Positions 1 through 6,285 of a stretch of 10,845 nucleotides of DNA are shown in pieces. Numbering within the stretch: position 1 is the first letter of the stretch; every line of letters begins with the position of its first letter. The notes beneath the pieces are model-generated. The model searched no databases. It was not told where the DNA came from and saw nothing but the letters and a program-made list of their open reading frames with translations. Source of the stretch: Cellvibrionales bacterium (lineage in GTDB: Bacteria; Pseudomonadota; Gammaproteobacteria; Pseudomonadales; UBA7434); contig JABIQF010000026.1 of NCBI GenBank assembly GCA_018668095.1, forward strand, positions 1-10,845, read 5' to 3'. The position numbers and the translations under genes are program-made.

Positions 1-64
1 CCGGATATCTTTTGAGTACTTAGATCAGCTTATTTTTTTAACACACTCTGTTACCAAATTAGTA

Positions 65-92
65 TTTACAAATAGTGTAGCCAAGCAATAAT
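65..92 (+). promoter_or_regulatory. Candidate sigma70 promoter of the xylanase gene
   Basis: TTTACA at 65-70 matches the -35 consensus at 5 of 6 positions. AATAAT at 87-92 matches the -10 consensus at 5 of 6, with a 16-bp spacer. The start codon is about 40 bp downstream, which fits a short leader. This is a motif match by eye in AT-rich DNA, so a chance match is possible. Nothing else is clear in bases 1-64. Confidence 0.4.
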
Positions 93-132
93 GTTCTAAT
101 CGCTGATAAATATAAAAAACGAGTAACAGCTT

Positions 133-1200
133 ATGAAGAACTCTTTAATCCTCTTATCTTGTATGGCTTTTTTATCGGCGTGTGTGTCAACAACACAAGT
201 CGATGTGGCGTCTTTGCGTGATACTGCCGACTTTCCTATTGGTTCATCGATTCGCTTAAATGATTTAAAGCGCGACCATAATGCGGCGGCTTTACAACAG
301 TATCATTTTGATAGCTTTACTACTGGTTTGGATATGAAGATGAATAAGGTGATGCCAACGAGAGAGGGTTATAACTGGAAAGTTATTGATGAGGTTGTTG
401 CCTATACGCAAAGGCATGATCAGCGTTTATTCGGACATAATTTAATTTGGCATGCTTCAACTCCGCAGTGGGTAGTACAAAAAGCACAGCAAGATCCACA
501 ATGGTTAGATGGCTTTATGAAGGCTTATATTCATAATTATGTGGGGCGCTATAAAGGTATTGTGCATGGCTGGGATGTGGTTAATGAAGGGTTGGTGACA
601 AAAGGCGCGGGTTATAGAACCGATAGCATTTGGTATCAAACTATGGGTAAGCGCTATATTGAAAAAGCGTTTCAATATGCGCACGAGGCAGACCCAGATG
701 CTATATTGTTTTATAACGATTTTAATACTGAAAGAGATATGCAGAAATTCGACACTATGATGACAATGGTCGAAGATTTTTTAAAGCGTGGTATACCCAT
801 TTCTGGTATCGGTTTTCAAATGCATATCCGTATGGATATTCCTAATACTGTTATTGCTTCAACGTTAGAGCGAGCAGCCGCAACGGGTTTGCAGATTCAT
901 TTATCAGAAGTGGATATTATTTTTAATACTCATGATGATTCGCGCGGTGGCGGTATTGAAAATTATAAAACGCTCACGAATGATATGAAGTTGGCGCAGC
1001 AAAAAAAATACCAAGAGCTTGTACAGATGTATCGAGATATTGTGCCTAAAGAACAGCAGTACGGTATTACTTTTTGGGGGTTCAATGATAGAGATAGCTG
1101 GATACGTCGGTTTTTTAAGATGAACGATTGGCCCACTATTTATGACGATGATTTAAAACCTAAGCCCGCTTTTTTTGGTTTTTTAGAAGGGCTTAAGTAG
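133..1200 (+). CDS. GH10 endo-1,4-beta-xylanase, predicted lipoprotein
   Basis: Glycoside hydrolase family 10 enzyme of 355 residues, expected to cut beta-1,4-xylan or related chains with retention of configuration. The N-terminus is a lipoprotein signal with lipobox LSAC, so Cys17 should carry the lipid anchor. The +2 residue is Val rather than Asp, which favours the outer membrane. The GH10 barrel follows: HNLIWHASTPQW at about 102-113, acid/base Glu152 in WDVVNE, QMH at 229-231, nucleophile Glu259 in IHLSEVDI, and the aromatic FWGFNDRDSW near 314-323. The catalytic set is complete and the length suits a single-domain GH10; no carbohydrate-binding module is seen. One oddity: the usual AENAMKW segment that lines the glycone subsites reads TGLDMKM (about 64-70), keeping the Lys but losing the Glu-Asn pair. 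Substrate preference may therefore differ from ordinary xylan. The Shine-Dalgarno is weak (GAG about 10 bp upstream). The gene converges on the regulator at 1224 with only 23 bp between them and no obvious terminator. Confidence 0.9.
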   Translation: MKNSLILLSCMAFLSACVSTTQVDVASLRDTADFPIGSSIRLNDLKRDHNAAALQQYHFDSFTTGLDMKMNKVMPTREGYNWKVIDEVVAYTQRHDQRLFGHNLIWHASTPQWVVQKAQQDPQWLDGFMKAYIHNYVGRYKGIVHGWDVVNEGLVTKGAGYRTDSIWYQTMGKRYIEKAFQYAHEADPDAILFYNDFNTERDMQKFDTMMTMVEDFLKRGIPISGIGFQMHIRMDIPNTVIASTLERAAATGLQIHLSEVDIIFNTHDDSRGGGIENYKTLTNDMKLAQQKKYQELVQMYRDIVPKEQQYGITFWGFNDRDSWIRRFFKMNDWPTIYDDDLKPKPAFFGFLEGLK

Positions 1201-1223
1201 GTAGTTCTACTGTATTTGATGGT

Positions 1224-2243
1224 TTAATTTTTTAAGTTGTCACGTATTTTCGAGGGCGTGGTCGATGACCAGCGCTTAAAGGCTTTACGGAAGTTCGCAG
1301 GGTTGTCGTAATCAAGTAAAGCCGCAATTTCAGCAATCGGTAAATCGGTGGTCTGTAAGTACTCTAACGCTAATCGATAACGAATTTGATCAAGTAATTG
1401 CTGAAACTTAGTGCCTTCTTTTGCTAGCTTCCGCTGTAATGTACTTTCACTAATACTTAATCGTTGTGCCACTACTGCACTGGTCGGAAAGTGTGAGTGA
1501 AAGGATAACAGTTCACGGGTCACTTGCTCGCTGACTAAACCCGCATGAGTATCGTTTGCCAGTATTCGATCACACTGACGTCTAAAAATATCTTGCGCGA
1601 TAGGGTCGGAAGATTTTATAGGCTCGCATAAAGCGCTTTGTTCAAATACAACGGCGCAATCTGCAGCACTAAATGTTATCTGCTCTCCAAATACGGCGGT
1701 GTGAAGGTTGCTGTCAATGGGCTCTTTATATCGTAAGTGAAGCTGAGCACTGCTGAGGCAGTGGGGCGCTAACACTTTAAGGTTTTCAAATAGGCCGCTA
1801 TACAGTGTATCTGTATAAAACTTACTTAAGTCTGGCGGCAAGTGGTCGCCTTTACTTTTCAGCTGAACATGAGAGCTGACACGCTCTACCTCAATGTCCA
1901 TGCTGGGCAGTACTGCGCGGTTATAGCGTAAGAGTAATTTAAGAATGTCTTCTACTGTTGAGCTTGTCATTAGCGCGTAGCCAAACATGCCGAGCGATAC
2001 CATCTTTAATCGGCTACCCACCTTTATGCCTAAATTATCTTCGCCATACAATCGAATGGCGACACTGCACACTTGGTCGGCTTGGACAGCGGTTAAAAAA
2101 GGTGTGTTTTCAATATCAATGCCCGATTTATCTATATCCGGTTTGTCTGTGCCCGATTTATTAAGACTGCTTAACCAGTCTTCTTTTGAGATGCCTTTTT
2201 CATCAAGAAGCTCAACAATGTGAGAGAAAATATACTGGTGCAT
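1224..2243 (-). CDS. AraC/XylS-family regulator, probable regulator of divergent alkB
   Basis: Transcription factor of 339 residues. The N-terminal two thirds resemble the arabinose-binding-type domain of OruR/AlkR-like AraC proteins (for example FGYALMTSSTVEDILKLLLRYNR near 92-114, given here in part). The C-terminal part from about 245 is a double helix-turn-helix: RLSISESTLQRKL is the first, and IAEIAALLDYDNPANFRKAFKRW is the second and carries the family signature. The start at 2243 is well supported: AAGGAG lies at 2249-2254 (minus), 5 bp before the ATG. The gene is divergent from an alkane hydroxylase. The same layout is known for alkR-alkM of Acinetobacter, where AlkR activates in response to alkanes, so an alkane-responsive activator role is inferred. 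A phased repeat array fills the shared intergenic region and its first unit touches this gene's ribosome binding site, suggesting autoregulation. An unusual pentapeptide repeat occupies residues 28-47. Confidence 0.88.
   Translation of the reverse strand: MHQYIFSHIVELLDEKGISKEDWLSSLNKSGTDKPDIDKSGIDIENTPFLTAVQADQVCSVAIRLYGEDNLGIKVGSRLKMVSLGMFGYALMTSSTVEDILKLLLRYNRAVLPSMDIEVERVSSHVQLKSKGDHLPPDLSKFYTDTLYSGLFENLKVLAPHCLSSAQLHLRYKEPIDSNLHTAVFGEQITFSAADCAVVFEQSALCEPIKSSDPIAQDIFRRQCDRILANDTHAGLVSEQVTRELLSFHSHFPTSAVVAQRLSISESTLQRKLAKEGTKFQQLLDQIRYRLALEYLQTTDLPIAEIAALLDYDNPANFRKAFKRWSSTTPSKIRDNLKN
2120..2164. repeat. Three 15-bp tandem repeats inside the regulator gene
   Basis: Three consecutive 15-bp units begin at 2120, 2135 and 2150. 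The outer two share GCCCGATTTAT and the middle one is diverged. Read on the minus strand they encode the pentapeptides NKSGT, DKPDI and DKSGI, followed by a weaker fourth, DIENT. They fall in the N-terminal region of the regulator (residues 28-47), before the ligand-binding fold. The unit is a multiple of three, so copy-number changes would keep the frame. Confidence 0.75.
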
Positions 2244-2254
2244 GGCCGCTCCTT

Positions 2255-2293
2255 AAGGGTTCTATTGCCTCAACAAAAGGGTTCTTATTGGGC
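2255..2293 (-). promoter_or_regulatory. Two 22-bp-phased operator units facing the regulator gene
   Basis: On the minus strand two elements end in AACCCTT, at 2255-2261 and 2277-2283, exactly 22 bp apart. The first reads GAGGCAATAGAACCCTT, which matches the alkB-facing unit GAGGCTATATAACCCTT at 15 of 17 positions. The second is similar with a one-base insertion. The first unit begins one base after the regulator's AAGGAG ribosome binding site. A protein bound here would lie over the regulator's leader, so autorepression is a reasonable inference. Confidence 0.7.
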
Positions 2294-2296
2294 AGT

Positions 2297-2379
2297 GAGG
2301 CTATATAACCCTTCAGATGATGGTATTTCACCTGCTACTTGATGGTATATAACCCTTTAATAGATGCTATTTAACCCCT
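2297..2379 (+). promoter_or_regulatory. Four 22-bp direct repeats upstream of alkB, probable AraC-type operators
   Basis: Four units begin at 2297, 2319, 2341 and 2363, each exactly 22 bp after the last. They read GAGGCTATATAACCCTT, GATGGTATTTCACCTGC, GATGGTATATAACCCTT and GATGCTATTTAACCCCT; the second is the most degenerate. A spacing of 21-22 bp places every unit on the same DNA face, as in known AraC and XylS half-site pairs. The last unit ends 60 bp before the alkB ATG, a suitable place for an activator next to a promoter that lacks a good -35. No convincing -35/-10 pair is visible downstream, which fits activator dependence. Confidence 0.75.
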
Positions 2380-2439
2380 GTGTAGGGAGGGAAGTCAATT
2401 ACCATTACTTTAAGCTGTCACATAAAGTAGGGTAGTCGC

Positions 2440-3612
2440 ATGAAAACATTTTCAATAACACATCCAGTCGCTGGGTTTATCACTTATCAAGATAAAAAAC
2501 GTTATCTCTGGCTGTTGTCTATTGTCATGCCTGCCGTTCCGCTTATGGGTATGTTTATTTATTTGCAAACAGGTTTGGAGTGGACGCTCGGCCTGCCCAT
2601 TTTACTCATCTATTTAGTGGTACCGTTTTTGGATAGTATTATTGGTAGTGATAACGATAATCCGCCAGAAGAAATCGTTCCTCAGCTTGAAGCGGATACT
2701 TACTATCGCTATTTAACATTTGCCACTATTCCAATGCATATTATTGTATTAATTGCTGCGGCTTATCTTGTCGGGTCTAACGATTTAAGTTGGTGGGCTG
2801 TTGCGGTTGTGGCGATTGTTGCTGGCGGCTACAGCGGCTTTAGTATTAATACAGCGCATGAGCTAGGGCATAAGCAAACGTCTATTGAGCAGTGGCTGGC
2901 TAAAGTGTGCATGGCGGTGCTTGGCTATGGACATTTTTGTATTGATCACAACCGTGGTCATCATGTGGCTGTAGCTACGCCAGAAGATCCGGCGAGTTCT
3001 CGTATGGGTGAATCCATTTATGCTTTTGCCTTACGTGAAATACCGGGAAATTTAAAACGGGGCTGGCGTTTAGAGCAAGCGAGACTACAAAAACAGGGTA
3101 AAAAAACATTTTCTATCCACAATGAAATTTTGCAATCTTATTTTTTAACTGTGATTTTACAAGGTCCTTTGGTGTTCGCTTTTGGTTGGATTATGTTGCC
3201 ATTTTTAGCGATGCATAATGGTTGGGCGTGGTTCCAGCTTACTTCGGCTAACTATGTTGAGCATTATGGTTTGCTGCGACAGAAAAAAGATAATGGTCGC
3301 TATGAACGCTGTCAGCCGCATCATTCATGGAATGCCAATTATATTTTAAGTAATATCATGCTGTTTAATCTTGAGCGACACTCGGATCATCATGCGAATC
3401 CTATTCGTCGTTATCAGAGCCTACGAAATTTTCCGAATATTCCTGAAATGCCTAACGGTTATTTTGGTATGTATTTGATGGCGTATATTCCCAGCGTATG
3501 GTTTGCGGTTATGGATAAACGATTATTATCTCTTGCGCATATTAATGGCGACTTATCCAAAGTGAATATTGAACCGAAAAAGAAAGAAGCGATTTATGCG
3601 CGTTATGGTTAG
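2440..3612 (+). CDS. alkB: Alkane 1-monooxygenase (AlkB-type integral-membrane diiron hydroxylase)
   Basis: Protein of 390 residues that should hydroxylate the terminal methyl of medium-chain n-alkanes in the inner membrane, using electrons from rubredoxin and rubredoxin reductase. The full set of AlkB histidine motifs is present: HELGHK (140-145), HNRGHH (170-175), the AlkB signature NYVEHYGLLR (271-280), PHHSWNAN (293-300) and LERHSDHHAN (311-320). Hydrophobic segments near 23-41, 50-67, 93-112, 117-135, 233-257 and 343-357 fit the six-helix topology. The NYVEHYG motif separates it from the related xylene monooxygenases and fatty-acid desaturases, and the length is usual for AlkB. The ATG at 2440 has AGGG about 7 bp upstream. 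No rubredoxin gene is adjacent, so the electron donors must be encoded elsewhere. The phased repeats upstream point to control by the divergent AraC-type regulator. Substrate chain length cannot be read from the sequence. Confidence 0.95.
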   Translation: MKTFSITHPVAGFITYQDKKRYLWLLSIVMPAVPLMGMFIYLQTGLEWTLGLPILLIYLVVPFLDSIIGSDNDNPPEEIVPQLEADTYYRYLTFATIPMHIIVLIAAAYLVGSNDLSWWAVAVVAIVAGGYSGFSINTAHELGHKQTSIEQWLAKVCMAVLGYGHFCIDHNRGHHVAVATPEDPASSRMGESIYAFALREIPGNLKRGWRLEQARLQKQGKKTFSIHNEILQSYFLTVILQGPLVFAFGWIMLPFLAMHNGWAWFQLTSANYVEHYGLLRQKKDNGRYERCQPHHSWNANYILSNIMLFNLERHSDHHANPIRRYQSLRNFPNIPEMPNGYFGMYLMAYIPSVWFAVMDKRLLSLAHINGDLSKVNIEPKKKEAIYARYG

Positions 3613-3654
3613 TGTGGGAAGTGGGCTTTAGATTATAGATAGAAAGTTTTCATC

Positions 3655-3687
3655 AAAAAAAGGCCCGCATATAGCGAGCCTTTTTTT
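3655..3687. terminator. Bidirectional rho-independent terminator between alkB and the small membrane gene
   Basis: A run of seven A (3655-3661) precedes GGCCCGC (3662-3668), loop ATATA, then GCGAGCC (3674-3680) and seven T (3681-3687). The stem has one mismatch, and the A and T runs extend it. It has a U-tract in both directions, so it can end alkB transcripts and those of the convergent gene at 3717-4031. Confidence 0.88.
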
Positions 3688-3716
3688 ATCGGTAGTACTT
3701 ATTTAATTAGCAGTAC

Positions 3717-4031
3717 TTATGATTCCATTACGCGGTCTTTAATACCCATAACGATAACTGCAACTGCTCCAGCGTTAAAAATGGCGCTAGCATTGCCTAG
3801 AATAGAAGTGGCATACTCACCTACTACAGGGATTGAACCGAGTGATCCAGCAACAACTGATAACGCTACAGCGCTAACAAGAAAAGCGGTGGCACGATCT
3901 GCATCAACACCAATAGCTCCAATGACTAAACCAATAATTGCCATAATCAAACCTGCTTCAGGGATCGCTACAAACGCTCCAATCACAGCTACTGCAACGG
4001 CTACTATACGTACAATTTGTATTAGACTCAT
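3717..4031 (-). CDS. Small hydrophobic membrane protein of unknown function
   Basis: Protein of 104 residues that I do not recognise. It is almost entirely apolar and rich in Val, Ala, Ile and Gly. Likely membrane segments lie at about 5-23, 26-42, 47-67 and 83-98, with short polar turns (GVDADRA at 41-47, the end KDRVMES). Small-residue spacings such as GLVIGAIG suggest close helix packing. There is no signal peptidase site and no catalytic motif. The start is well supported: GAGGT lies 8 bp upstream of the ATG. The gene stands alone, convergent with alkB and sharing its terminator, with a palindrome about 70-95 bp upstream of the start. Its position near alkB does not prove a link to alkane use. 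The opposite strand carries a 90-codon open frame over the same bases, but its composition is not protein-like. Confidence 0.7.
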   Translation of the reverse strand: MSLIQIVRIVAVAVAVIGAFVAIPEAGLIMAIIGLVIGAIGVDADRATAFLVSAVALSVVAGSLGSIPVVGEYATSILGNASAIFNAGAVAVIVMGIKDRVMES

Positions 4032-4102
4032 AATTTTCTACCTCAAGTTTTAGTTTTAAACAGAAAAAAAATTTTGCTAAAAAAATAAATAATCACAATT
4101 TT

Positions 4103-4127
4103 GTTGCGAAGATTAATTCGACGCAAC
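4103..4127. promoter_or_regulatory. Palindrome upstream of the small membrane gene, possible operator
   Basis: GTTGCG (4103-4108) and CGCAAC (4122-4127) form a perfect inverted repeat around a 13-bp AT-rich centre that itself holds GAA and TTC. The dyad lies about 72-96 bp upstream of the start at 4031. A weak promoter overlaps it on the minus strand: TTGCGT, 17 bp, CAAAAT. This is the size and position of a dimer operator, but the binding protein is unknown. Confidence 0.35.
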
Positions 4128-4151
4128 TAAAAAGTACCATGATGGTGCGCC

Positions 4152-4291
4152 TAAGCGGCTGTTTTTTTTGTATAAAATTATAGGTTTATAAGTTTTATGA
4201 TCGATTTTTGTGCTGTTTTTTTGGGTTTGTGTTCTTTTAGTGCGTTTTAAGGGTGCTTACTCATAAAGAAAAAAATACAGGCAGCCGCTTA
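4152..4291. repeat. Perfect 10-bp inverted repeat 120 bp apart
   Basis: TAAGCGGCTG at 4152-4161 is the exact reverse complement of CAGCCGCTTA at 4282-4291. The left copy is followed by eight T. The right copy is also part of the local hairpin at 4285-4322, so the two pairings exclude each other in RNA. Confidence 0.5.
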
Positions 4292-4322
4292 AAACAGTAA
4301 AAAAAAACACTGTTATAAGCGG
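4285..4322. terminator. Strong hairpin downstream of the gat/PA4642 unit, possible terminator
   Basis: CCGCTTAAAACAGT (4285-4298) and ACTGTTATAAGCGG (4309-4322) pair over 13 of 14 positions around a 10-base A-rich loop. It lies about 95 bp past the stop of the minus-strand gene at 4417. On that strand the stem is followed by CTGCCTGTATTTTTTTC, so the U-tract is displaced by some 8 bases. That makes it a non-ideal intrinsic terminator; it could instead be a 3'-end stabilising hairpin or part of a small RNA. Confidence 0.45.
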
Positions 4323-4416
4323 TTAAAAAAATAACGATTTTATTTAGTGGTGGGGTGCTTTTGTGATCGGCGAAGGGCGCGTATTTAGCCCATAAACGTC
4401 ACAAGCATGATGATAG

Positions 4417-4707
4417 TTATCGATGTTTAGCGATGGCATCCAAATAAGGTTGGCTGTAACGATGCGTGCTAATTAATTCAGAAACGGTTTTACCTTGCAG
4501 ATCTTTAGCATCAAGATCACCTTTGGCAGCTGCAAAAAAATCGACAAAAGTGACAAAATCTTCGGGGCGCATGCTTTGGTAGGCTTTGAGCACTTTATGA
4601 TGATCAGCATTCTCACCGTTAGGTGCTTGTAAGTCTAAAAACTCACGGATGCGTTCTTCTCCCCAAACGGGATCAATTACTTTTTCTTTGTCTTTCTTTA
4701 AAGCCAT
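4417..4707 (-). CDS. PA4642-family small protein, function unknown
   Basis: Soluble 96-residue acidic/basic protein. It starts ALKKDKEKV, continues with a WGEERIREFLDL segment, and has a middle KAYQSMRPEDFVTFVDFF followed by DLDAKDLQGKTVSELI. This pattern recalls the uncharacterised PA4642 family of pseudomonads and relatives (LKKDKK..., AYR.LR..DF, LNAKD..G). The assignment is from memory of the family and was not searched. No membrane segment, signal or catalytic motif is visible. AAGGG lies about 9 bp upstream of the ATG. The gene follows gatB by 59 bp with no terminator between, so it is probably co-transcribed with gatCAB. That does not by itself imply a role in tRNA amidation. Confidence 0.75.
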   Translation of the reverse strand: MALKKDKEKVIDPVWGEERIREFLDLQAPNGENADHHKVLKAYQSMRPEDFVTFVDFFAAAKGDLDAKDLQGKTVSELISTHRYSQPYLDAIAKHR

Positions 4708-4766
4708 GATACTGCCCTTATTTCCTTTAACGTTGTCTTAAACGATGGTTGTTTGATTGTGTATTG

Positions 4767-6215
4767 CTAAGCATTGAGCTTTTTCGCCAAAATCTGGTTC
4801 ACTTGACCAGGGTTGGCTTGGCCTTTAGAGGCTTTCATTATTTGACCAACAAAAAAGCCAATGAGTTTTTTACGCTTGTCTGGTTCGGCGGCACGGTATT
4901 GCGCTACTTGATCAGGACTATTATTGATGACCTCATCGACCATGGCTTCAATAGCGCCACTGTCGCTGACTTGTTTTAAACCTTTGGCTTCAATAATTTC
5001 ATCGGCGCTGCCTTCGTTTGAGCACATGGCTTCAAACACTTGCTTGGCGATTTTACCTGAAATGGTATTGTCTTTAATGCGGCCAATTAATGCGCCCAAT
5101 TGCTCGGCACTGACGGGCGATTGCTCAATGGTTAAATCATGTTTGTTTAAATAACCCGATAACTCACCCATCACCCAGTTGGCAGAAAGCTTGGCATCAC
5201 CACAATGTGTGGTGGCAGTTTCAAAAAATTCTGCAATGCTGCGTTGCTCGGTTAGTATTGAGGCATCGTAAGCCGACAACGAAAACTGCTCTTGGAAACG
5301 CTGCAGTTTTTGTTCAGGCAGCTCGGGCATAATAGCGCGTAGTTCTTCAATGGTTTGATCATCAATAATAACGGGCAATAAATCAGGGCAGGGGAAGTAA
5401 CGATAATCGTTAGCTTCTTCTTTGCTGCGCATGCTGCGTGTTTCGTTTTTATCGCTATCGTAAAGGCGAGTTTCTTGTTTAATTACGCCGCCACTTTCGA
5501 GTAAATCAATTTGTCTATCGACCTCAACATGTATCGCTCTTTCTATAAAACGAAAAGAGTTAAGGTTTTTTATTTCTGTGCGTGTGCCTAATTTTTCTTC
5601 ACCCATTGGGCGAATCGATACGTTGGCATCGCAGCGCAATGAACCTTGGGACATATCGCCATCGGATATGCCCAAGTAAGTAACTATGGCATGCACTTTT
5701 TTCAAGAAGGCAATCGCTTCTGCCGATGATCGCATGTCAGGTTCAGAAACGATTTCAATAAGCGGTGTGCCGGCGCGGTTTAAATCAATACCGGTCATAC
5801 CATGAAAATCTTCATGCAGTGATTTACCTGCATCTTCTTCAAGGTGAGCATGATGAATACGCACTTGTTTGATTTCGCCTTCAACCGCTGTGGGTATTGA
5901 AATGTAGCCGAGGCCGACAATAGGTTTTTCTAATTGCGTGGTTTGATAGCCTTTAGGCAAGTCGGGGTAAAAGTAGTTTTTACGCTCAAATACAGACTCT
6001 TTACCAATCTCGGCATCAATTGCTAAGCCAAACATAATGGCGCTTTTAAACGCTTGAAGGTTGGCCACTGGCAAGGTGCCAGGTAGCGCTAAATCGACTA
6101 CGTCGGCTTGTGTATTAGGGGCGGCGCCAAAGGCGGTTGATGAGCCACTAAAAATTTTTGACTGGGTGGATAGCTGTACATGTACCTCTAAGCCAATCAC
6201 GGTTTCCCACTGCAT
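4767..6215 (-). CDS. gatB: Asp-tRNA(Asn)/Glu-tRNA(Gln) amidotransferase subunit B
   Basis: GatB, 482 residues. It is the kinase and tRNA-binding subunit of the cytoplasmic GatCAB complex. It activates the side chain of misacylated Asp-tRNA(Asn) or Glu-tRNA(Gln) with ATP and transfers ammonia delivered from GatA. Typical features: N-terminal WETVIGLEVHVQL, KNYFYPDLPKGYQ near 80-92, the family signature LNRAGTPLIEIVSEPDM, RCDANVSIRP, GTRTEIKNLNSFRF, and the SANWVMGEL start of the helical part. The C-terminal tail-like domain ends GQANPGQVNQILAKKL. Length and motifs indicate an intact protein. The start at 6215 gives the conserved N-terminus; the Shine-Dalgarno is modest (AAGG, 11 bp away). It lies 70 bp after gatA on the same strand, third in the order gatC-gatA-gatB. 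Whether the Asn or Gln pathway is served cannot be decided without the aminoacyl-tRNA synthetase content of the genome. Confidence 0.97.
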   Translation of the reverse strand: MQWETVIGLEVHVQLSTQSKIFSGSSTAFGAAPNTQADVVDLALPGTLPVANLQAFKSAIMFGLAIDAEIGKESVFERKNYFYPDLPKGYQTTQLEKPIVGLGYISIPTAVEGEIKQVRIHHAHLEEDAGKSLHEDFHGMTGIDLNRAGTPLIEIVSEPDMRSSAEAIAFLKKVHAIVTYLGISDGDMSQGSLRCDANVSIRPMGEEKLGTRTEIKNLNSFRFIERAIHVEVDRQIDLLESGGVIKQETRLYDSDKNETRSMRSKEEANDYRYFPCPDLLPVIIDDQTIEELRAIMPELPEQKLQRFQEQFSLSAYDASILTEQRSIAEFFETATTHCGDAKLSANWVMGELSGYLNKHDLTIEQSPVSAEQLGALIGRIKDNTISGKIAKQVFEAMCSNEGSADEIIEAKGLKQVSDSGAIEAMVDEVINNSPDQVAQYRAAEPDKRKKLIGFFVGQIMKASKGQANPGQVNQILAKKLNA

Positions 6216-6285
6216 ATCGTTGTAACCTTGTCTTAAAATAATAGTTGAATGTTAAATTACCGGCGCTGTGTATTTACTCTGCTTT

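Larger units (their letters stand above)
4032..4416. other. AT-rich intergenic region with several inverted repeats
   Basis: A 385-bp gap holding no convincing gene on either strand. It is rich in A and T runs. It contains a palindrome at 4103-4127, a short one at 4136-4146 (ACCATGATGGT), and repeats between 4152 and 4322 that are listed separately. The promoter and leader of the small membrane gene (minus) must lie at its left end, and the 3' end of the minus-strand gat transcript probably lies at its right end. A small non-coding RNA is possible but unproven. Confidence 0.5.

Noticed and set aside
1201..1235. Possible terminator between the xylanase and the regulator (AGTAG...CTACT then T-rich)
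   Set aside because: The stem is only 5 AT-rich base pairs and the T-run is more than 15 bases away.
2380..2439. A consensus sigma70 promoter directly upstream of alkB
   Set aside because: CATAAA at 2421 is too close to the ATG and no -35/-10 pair with correct spacing was found; an activator-dependent promoter is more likely.
3694..3720. Direct repeat AGTACTTAT at 3694 and 3712
   Set aside because: Only two 9-base copies, at the 3' end of a gene; too short and AT-rich to call an element.
3781..4053. 90-codon open frame opposite the small membrane gene
   Set aside because: Its Thr/Ala/Ile-rich product is the complement of the Val/Ala-rich membrane gene, it has no ribosome binding site comparable to GAGGT of the minus gene, and it lacks recognisable features.
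4152..4168. Plus-strand intrinsic terminator ending in the T8 run
   Set aside because: The bases just before the T-run do not form a local GC stem; the only good partner is 120 bp downstream.
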